From: Cryptosporangium arvum DSM 44712
GTDB lineage: Bacteria > Actinomycetota > Actinomycetes > Mycobacteriales > Cryptosporangiaceae
Length of the DNA stretch: 64,000 nucleotides
Assembly: GCF_000585375.1 (NCBI RefSeq)
Contig: NZ_KK073874.1
Span: 930,001-994,000, forward strand
Reading direction: 5' to 3'
Position numbers and translations under genes: made by a program. Below are positions 59,435 to 64,000 of this stretch, piece after piece (within the stretch, counting starts at the first letter, position 1; every line of letters starts with the position of its first letter). The notes under the pieces were generated by a model, which saw only the letters and a program-made list of their open reading frames with translations, was not told where the DNA came from and did no database searches.

Positions 59435-60438
59435 TCCGCCCTCGAGCGCACGATCAGGTCGGCGAGCAGCGCCACCGAGGCGATCAGCAGGCCGGTGACG
59501 ATCAGCAGCAGCGAGTTCGTCGTGATACGGAAGAAGTAGATGATGACGTCGACGATCGCCTTGGTGACGCCGACACCGAGCAGGACCAGCGCCAGCGGCA
59601 TCAGGACCTTGATCGGGTTGAAGTACATCACCATCCGCAGGACCTGCAGGATGTAGCGGTAGGCGTCGCGGACGAAGTGGAACTTCGAGGTTCCGGCGCG
59701 CTTCGCGTAGTCGATCGGCAGGTAGTCGACCGTGTGCTGGTTGCTCAGGAACGAGAGCGTAATCGTCGTCACGCAGGAGAAGCCGGGGGGCAGCAGCCGC
59801 AGGTAGGGCAGGGAGACGTCGCGGCGGAACGCACGCAGGCCCGAGTTGAGGTCGGGGATCTTCGTGCCGGCGAGCGTCTCGGCGACCTTCCGGATGACCC
59901 ACTTGGCCGGCACCCGCAGAACCTTGTGCGTGCCCTGCTCGGTGGTGCGCGCGCCGACGACCTGGTCGGTCTCCGGGTGGTCGATCAGGTACTGGATGAA
60001 CTCGGGGATGCGCTCGTTCGGGTACGTCATGTCCGAGTCGGTCCAGACGACGATGCGCCCGTAGGCCTCGGCGCTACCGATGCGCCGAGCGGTGCCCGAG
60101 CCGCCGTTGCGCTGGAACGGCATCAGCCGCATGCGCGGGAACCGGGGCAGCGCCTCCTGCAGGACCTGCAACGTGTTGTCGGTCGACTTGTCGTCGATGA
60201 CGAGCAGCTCGTAGCGGAAGCCGCTGGCGTCCATCGCCTTGGTGATGCGCTCGAGCTCCAGCAGGACGTGCGGGCCCTCGTTGTAACAGGGCAGCACGAT
60301 CGTCGCGTCGAGCGTGTTCGGCCCATGGTCGAGCTCGTTGAGCGACGCCTGCGGGTCGGCCGGATCTCCGCCACTGATGCTGGCGTGACGGGCGTGCGGC
60401 GCGGCCTCGGGGAGAGTGGTCGTCGGGTCGGCGTTCAT
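59431..60438 (-). CDS. Glycosyltransferase family 2 (polyprenyl-phosphate sugar transferase type)
   Basis: 335 residues. GT-A fold with ATIVLPCYNEGPHVLLELER near 45, ELLVIDDKSTDNTLQVLQEA, and a D-x-D-like metal site in VVWTDSDMTYPNERIPEFI. The sequence DLNSGLRAFRRDVSLPYLRL is typical of the dolichol-phosphate mannosyltransferase-like subgroup. Two C-terminal TM helices (VLMPLALVLLGVGVTKAIVD and LLIVTGLLIASVALLADLIV) anchor it. It is coupled to the downstream LPG-synthase-like membrane protein. Confidence 0.9.
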   Translation of the reverse strand: MNADPTTTLPEAAPHARHASISGGDPADPQASLNELDHGPNTLDATIVLPCYNEGPHVLLELERITKAMDASGFRYELLVIDDKSTDNTLQVLQEALPRFPRMRLMPFQRNGGSGTARRIGSAEAYGRIVVWTDSDMTYPNERIPEFIQYLIDHPETDQVVGARTTEQGTHKVLRVPAKWVIRKVAETLAGTKIPDLNSGLRAFRRDVSLPYLRLLPPGFSCVTTITLSFLSNQHTVDYLPIDYAKRAGTSKFHFVRDAYRYILQVLRMVMYFNPIKVLMPLALVLLGVGVTKAIVDVIIYFFRITTNSLLLIVTGLLIASVALLADLIVRSRAD

Positions 60439-60638
60439 GGCCTCTCGCGGGGGGTTCGATGCGGCTGCCGGGCGTCACGGCTGGTCCGGCGCTGCGATGC
60501 GACTGGTCCGGGTCGGACGAGCGTCAGGTTAGTCGGAGCGTGCGACAGCTTAACCGGTCACCATGGGTCGCCAAGAAAACACGAGGTCAAACAAGCGAAA
60601 AACGACCACTCGGTGGATGTGCCGGGGTAGCGCGCCCG

Positions 60639-60929
60639 TTACGCGGCGTGGCTACGGCGCGACGCGGCTCGCCGGCCCCGGAGACCGGTGCCCGCACAGG
60701 TGGTGCAGTCGACCTCCTGCTCGCCGTCGGGCGCGGAGTCGAGCAGCTCGGCGAGGTCGAACCCGTCGAGCGATCCGTGCTCCGCGGCCCAGGCCGACTC
60801 GGCGTCGTCGCGCTGGGCGAACCATTCGTCCCACTGGTCGGCCCCGACCAGACCCCCGCGGCAGTGAGGGCAGGGCTCAGCCGACTGGTGCAATCTGCTG
60901 GCGGTTCGCATCTCCACCTCCGGAGGCAT
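60639..60929 (-). CDS. Small zinc-ribbon-like protein
   Basis: 96 residues, or 90 if started at the ATG beginning MRTASRLHQ. Two Cys pairs, CPHC near residue 20 and CTTC near 75, resemble a zinc ribbon or a DnaJ-type cysteine motif split by an acidic loop (DQWDEWFAQRDDAESAWAAE). No catalytic features. It stands alone between the GT2 gene and the lactone oxidase. Function unknown. Confidence 0.65.
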   Translation of the reverse strand: MPPEVEMRTASRLHQSAEPCPHCRGGLVGADQWDEWFAQRDDAESAWAAEHGSLDGFDLAELLDSAPDGEQEVDCTTCAGTGLRGRRAASRRSHAA

Positions 60930-60975
60930 CGTGGCTACTTACATTGATGTAACCACTACCCTCCGACAAAACTTC

Positions 60976-62292
60976 TCAGGCGCCCAACACCTGCCGTAGG
61001 TGCGCGTTGCTGAAGGCCCGGTCGGGGTCGACCCGGTCGCGTACCGCGAGGAAGTCCTGGAACCTCGGGTAACGGCCGCTCAGCTCGGCGGCGTCCAGGT
61101 AATGCAGTTTTCCCCAGTGGGGGCGCCCCTCCAGCGGGAGCATGATCTCCTGCACCGCCCGGAAGTACTCCTCGTGCGGCGTGCGGTGGTACTGGTGCAC
61201 CGCGACGTACGCGGAGTCGCGGCCGTGAGCGGTGGAGAGCCACAGGTCGTCGGCGGCCGACATCCGCACCTCGACCGGGAACGAGATCCGCCACCCGCGC
61301 CGCTCGATCAGCCGCCGGATCTCGGTGAGCGCCTCCCCGAGCGCCGCCCGCGGGATCGACCACTCGGACTCCCGGAACCGCACCCGCCGCTGGGTGCACA
61401 GCACGGTCGCGGACCGGTCGATGTACTCCCGCGCCCCGAGCGCCCGCGCCGACACCGCCGCGATCGGGCGGATCGCCGCCGGTGCGGCCCGGCCGAGCTC
61501 GCACGCCCAGGCGAAGACCGTGTTCGAGAGGAACTCGTCGTCCCACCAGGCGCGCCCGCGCGAGAGCGGTTTGCGCAGGGCGTCGCCCGGCAGGCGGTCG
61601 TTCTGCTTGTAGAGCGTTCCAGAGGTGTGCGGGAACCAGAAGAATTCGACGTGGTCGTGCTCGTCGACCCGCTCGTGCACGGTGGCGAGCATCTCGTCCA
61701 GCGGCACCGGCCGCTCGACCGCGTGCAGCAGGAATGCCGGCTCGCACTGCAGGGTGACCGCGGCGATCACGCCGATCGCGCCCAGGCCGAGCCGGGCGGC
61801 CTCGAACAGGTCGGGGTCGCGCTCGGCGTCGCAGTCGACGATCGACCCGTCGGCCAGTACCAGCGTCAGACCGCGGACCTGGGTCGACAGGCCGCCGAAC
61901 CGGCCGCCGGTGCCGTGCGTCCCGGTGGAGATCGCGCCGGCGATCGACTGGGCGTCGATGTCGCCGAGGTTCGTCATGTTCAGCCCGTACGGCGCCAGGA
62001 GCCGGGGGATGTCACGTAGCCGCGTTCCGCCGCGCAGCGTCACCAGCCCGGTTTCCGCGTCCCCGCGGACGACACCGCCCAGCGCGTCCAGGCTGAGCTG
62101 GACGCCGTCGGTCGCGGCGATCGGGGTGAACGAGTGGGCCGCGCCGATCGGCTTGATCCGCAGGCCCCGTTCGCGCGCTTCGCGGACGGTCGCGGCCAGG
62201 TCGGCGACGCTGGCGGGGGTAGCCACCTCGGTCGGGGCCCAGTGCTCGTTGCCCGCCCAGTTGGTCGCGGGCGACAACACTGTCATCGGCAA
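60976..62292 (-). CDS. FAD-linked sugar-1,4-lactone oxidase (D-arabinono/L-gulono type)
   Basis: 438 residues. The N-terminal PCMH-type FAD domain contains RIKPIGAAHSFTPIAATDGV, with the His that can bind FAD covalently, and DIDAQSIAGAISTGTHGTGG. The C-terminal ALO domain carries EGRPHWGKLHYLDAAELSGR with the HWGK signature and ends DPDRAFSNAHLRQVLG. Such enzymes oxidise sugar lactones or alditols with oxygen. Start at 62292 or 62286 (two ATGs). It follows the PLP-enzyme gene by 36 bases on the same strand. Confidence 0.93.
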   Translation of the reverse strand: MPMTVLSPATNWAGNEHWAPTEVATPASVADLAATVREARERGLRIKPIGAAHSFTPIAATDGVQLSLDALGGVVRGDAETGLVTLRGGTRLRDIPRLLAPYGLNMTNLGDIDAQSIAGAISTGTHGTGGRFGGLSTQVRGLTLVLADGSIVDCDAERDPDLFEAARLGLGAIGVIAAVTLQCEPAFLLHAVERPVPLDEMLATVHERVDEHDHVEFFWFPHTSGTLYKQNDRLPGDALRKPLSRGRAWWDDEFLSNTVFAWACELGRAAPAAIRPIAAVSARALGAREYIDRSATVLCTQRRVRFRESEWSIPRAALGEALTEIRRLIERRGWRISFPVEVRMSAADDLWLSTAHGRDSAYVAVHQYHRTPHEEYFRAVQEIMLPLEGRPHWGKLHYLDAAELSGRYPRFQDFLAVRDRVDPDRAFSNAHLRQVLGA

Positions 62293-62328
62293 CTCCGGGG
62301 GTAGTAGGTGCGCTCGGTCTCGGGATGC

Positions 62329-63828
62329 TCAGAATGCCTTGCCCTCACCCCGGTAGGTGGGAACGACGTCCACCACCCGGTCGCCGTCGACCACGTGCAA
62401 CACGTCGACGTGTTCGCAGAGCTCGCCGGCTTTGGCGTGGCGGAACCAGACCCGGTCGCCCAGCTTGAGGTAGGCGGTCGCCTCGCCCTGCAGGGGAGTT
62501 TGCACCTCACCGGCCATCTCGGTGGGCGAGAACGTCAGACCCGGTGGATAAACTGGAGTGGGTACGCGGTCGGGGCCGGGCTCACCGGACGCCACCCAGC
62601 CGCCACCGGCGACGGTCACCCAGCCCCGTGCCGGTCGGCGCACCACCTGGGTCGCGAACATCGCGGCCGGCCGGGGCGTGAACGCGCGGTAGGTGTCGAA
62701 GAGCGTCGGGCCGTAGAGCCCGGAGCCCGCCGCCACCTCGGTCACCGACGGGTCCGCCGCGGTCTTCTCGATGCTCCCGGTGCCGCCCGCGTTGACGAAC
62801 CGCAGCGGAGGCCGGTTGACCTGCTCGAGCGTGCTCCGCACGGCCTCGACCATCTTCGCCCGACGTTCGAGCAGGTCGGCCCAGGAGCGACGCTGCATCC
62901 AGCGCACCGCGAGCGCGCGGAGGAACCGCCCGGGGTTGTCGCCGACGCCCGCGATCTGGGCTTCGTACGACATCAACCCCGTGATGCGGAAGCCTTTGCG
63001 CAGCGCCACCCGCCGCGCGAGCACTGCCGCATCGGCCGCTGTATGCACTGGAGACCGGCGTACACCGAGGTGGAAACGGCCGAGTTTGAGCGAGGCGTCG
63101 AGGTCGAGGCAGACCTGGAGTTCCGGCCGACGGCCCGGAGGGGCGATCTGATCGATGAGGTCCAGGTGGTCGACCGAGTCGATCATCAGCGTGACCCGCT
63201 CGACCAGCCGGGCCGAGCGGATGAGCTGGGCCAGCGCCGCGCGGTTCGCGGTCGGGTAGGCGACGACGACGTCGCTGAACGCGCTCGCGCCGTCGCCCTC
63301 GGCCAGCCAGAGCGCTTCGGGCAGAGCGTAGGCCAGCACCCCGGCGAACCCGTCGAGCGAGAGCGCCTCGATCAGCGCGGTACGGCAGCGCAGTGACTTG
63401 CTGGCGATCCGGATCGGGGTTCCGGCCGCGCGCCGGGTCAGCGCGACGGCGTTCGCGCGGAACGCGGTGCGGTCGAGGACGGCGAACGGGGGCTCGAGGT
63501 GAGCGGTGGCAGCTTCCAGCCGCGCGAAGATCGCCTCCGGCGTGGTGGAGCGCGGCGGGTCCGTTTCGCCGACCGGCTCCGGGGTATACGGAGCGTGATC
63601 GGCGCGGGCGGAAGACGCGACTCGGACTCCGGTTTCCGCCTCCTGCGGCGTGCCGAAATCGTGGCGCGCCGGGCGTCGACGACGCTGTGTTATCGGAGCA
63701 GACGTCCGATCCGGGGCCGGTTCGGCCGCCTCGACCGGCACCGTCGGCCGGTCGTCCGGGGCGTCCAGCGGGTCTGAAAAACCCTCCTGACCAGGCAATT
63801 CGCTAGGCGGGTCTCCGGGCCGTGCCAT
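62329..63828 (-). CDS. Amino acid aldolase/deaminase with alanine-racemase fold
   Basis: PLP-dependent enzyme of the D-threonine aldolase-like family, 499 residues from an ATG with GGAGG upstream. Residues 1-100 are a disordered acidic/Pro-rich extension. The TIM-barrel domain starts PPFAVLDRTAFRANAVALTR, and the PLP lysine is in PIRIASKSLRCRTALIEALS. The C-terminal domain ends RHAKAGELCEHVDVLHVVDG and VVDVVPTYRGEGKAF. It is probably cotranscribed with the downstream lactone oxidase; the link between the two reactions is unclear. Confidence 0.88.
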   Translation of the reverse strand: MARPGDPPSELPGQEGFSDPLDAPDDRPTVPVEAAEPAPDRTSAPITQRRRRPARHDFGTPQEAETGVRVASSARADHAPYTPEPVGETDPPRSTTPEAIFARLEAATAHLEPPFAVLDRTAFRANAVALTRRAAGTPIRIASKSLRCRTALIEALSLDGFAGVLAYALPEALWLAEGDGASAFSDVVVAYPTANRAALAQLIRSARLVERVTLMIDSVDHLDLIDQIAPPGRRPELQVCLDLDASLKLGRFHLGVRRSPVHTAADAAVLARRVALRKGFRITGLMSYEAQIAGVGDNPGRFLRALAVRWMQRRSWADLLERRAKMVEAVRSTLEQVNRPPLRFVNAGGTGSIEKTAADPSVTEVAAGSGLYGPTLFDTYRAFTPRPAAMFATQVVRRPARGWVTVAGGGWVASGEPGPDRVPTPVYPPGLTFSPTEMAGEVQTPLQGEATAYLKLGDRVWFRHAKAGELCEHVDVLHVVDGDRVVDVVPTYRGEGKAF

Positions 63829-63929
63829 CCGGCGCCTCCAGTGCTCGTCCACGGGTCCGGATCGGGCCGGTGCACAGCCTAAGTCTGGCTGTGCCCCTCC
63901 GAAGCGACTTCTCAGTAGATACTCAGGGT

Positions 63930-64000
63930 GTGACCACAGTCCGACAGACGTCGCAGATCCCCGGAAAGCCGTCAAGGCCACTCGGAGCCCGCGCGGGGGC
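63930..64000 (+). CDS. Possible 5' end of a divergent gene, cut by window edge
   Basis: A GTG at 63930 opens a frame reading VTTVRQTSQIPGKPSRPLGA up to the window end with no stop. It is divergent from the aldolase/deaminase gene, where a promoter region would be expected. Only 23 codons are visible, so both the start and its reality are uncertain. Confidence 0.3.
   Translation, partial: MTTVRQTSQIPGKPSRPLGARAG

Noticed and set aside
1-64000. CRISPR arrays, rRNA genes and riboswitches
   Set aside because: No regularly spaced repeats, no rRNA-like sequence and no recognisable riboswitch core were seen on reading both strands.

Overview
The window is very GC-rich and reads as the chromosome of a filamentous-type actinobacterium. 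Supporting signs are a SigK/RskA sigma/anti-sigma pair, an RbpA RNA-polymerase-binding protein, a TIGR03086 (mycothiol-linked DinB-fold) protein, a mycobacterial-type trehalose synthase, frequent GTG/TTG starts and many ATGA/GTGA stop-start overlaps. The genus cannot be fixed from the sequence alone.

Positions 1-26.8 kb look like ordinary chromosome. They hold the 3' part of a glycine betaine ABC importer (ATPase, a double-domain permease, lipoprotein binding protein), several regulator-enzyme pairs (MarR, XRE, AraC, TetR with short-chain dehydrogenases), sigK-rskA, a rhomboid-like protein, a three-subunit PaoABC-type molybdenum aldehyde oxidoreductase, PPK2, a 2-hydroxyacid dehydrogenase, a Fur-family regulator, two tandem small secreted proteins, a phospholipase D-type protein, a decayed DUF421 gene and a MarR/MFS efflux pair.

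At 26.86 kb lies tRNA-Arg(CCT). The last 44 bases of its 3' region are repeated exactly at 55960-56003, so about 29 kb between the copies is best read as a tRNA-integrated genomic island. Island order: a multiply frameshifted EVE-like pseudogene; a complete type I restriction-modification operon hsdM-hsdS-hsdR; a paralogous rbpA beside a 27-bp-stem hairpin; a WXG/LXG-like cluster split by an IS5-family element with CTAG target duplication; remnants of an actinobacterial integrative conjugative element (pilin-like protein, DNA methyltransferase, excisionase, tyrosine integrase); then a leftward five-gene operon TIR - MoxR ATPase - vWA-like - (novel domain + TreS-like pseudoenzyme) - TreS, with a divergent two-TM RipA/SLATT-like membrane protein and an IS remnant next to the right repeat.

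The TIR/MoxR/vWA/TreS operon is the most striking item. The gene set resembles NTP-dependent conflict (defence) systems in which a MoxR ATPase and a vWA protein control an effector such as a TIR NADase, but the third component ends in a trehalose-synthase-like domain that has lost its acid/base Glu. It shares a 565-bp perfect repeat with the adjacent treS, flanked by diverged sequence, which points to recent gene conversion.

From 56.4 kb on the chromosome resumes with a polysaccharide/glycolipid group (GT4, methyltransferase, terminator, LPG-synthase-like membrane protein, GT2), a small zinc-ribbon protein, a sugar-lactone oxidase, an alanine-racemase-fold amino acid aldolase/deaminase, and possibly the first codons of a divergent gene at the right edge.
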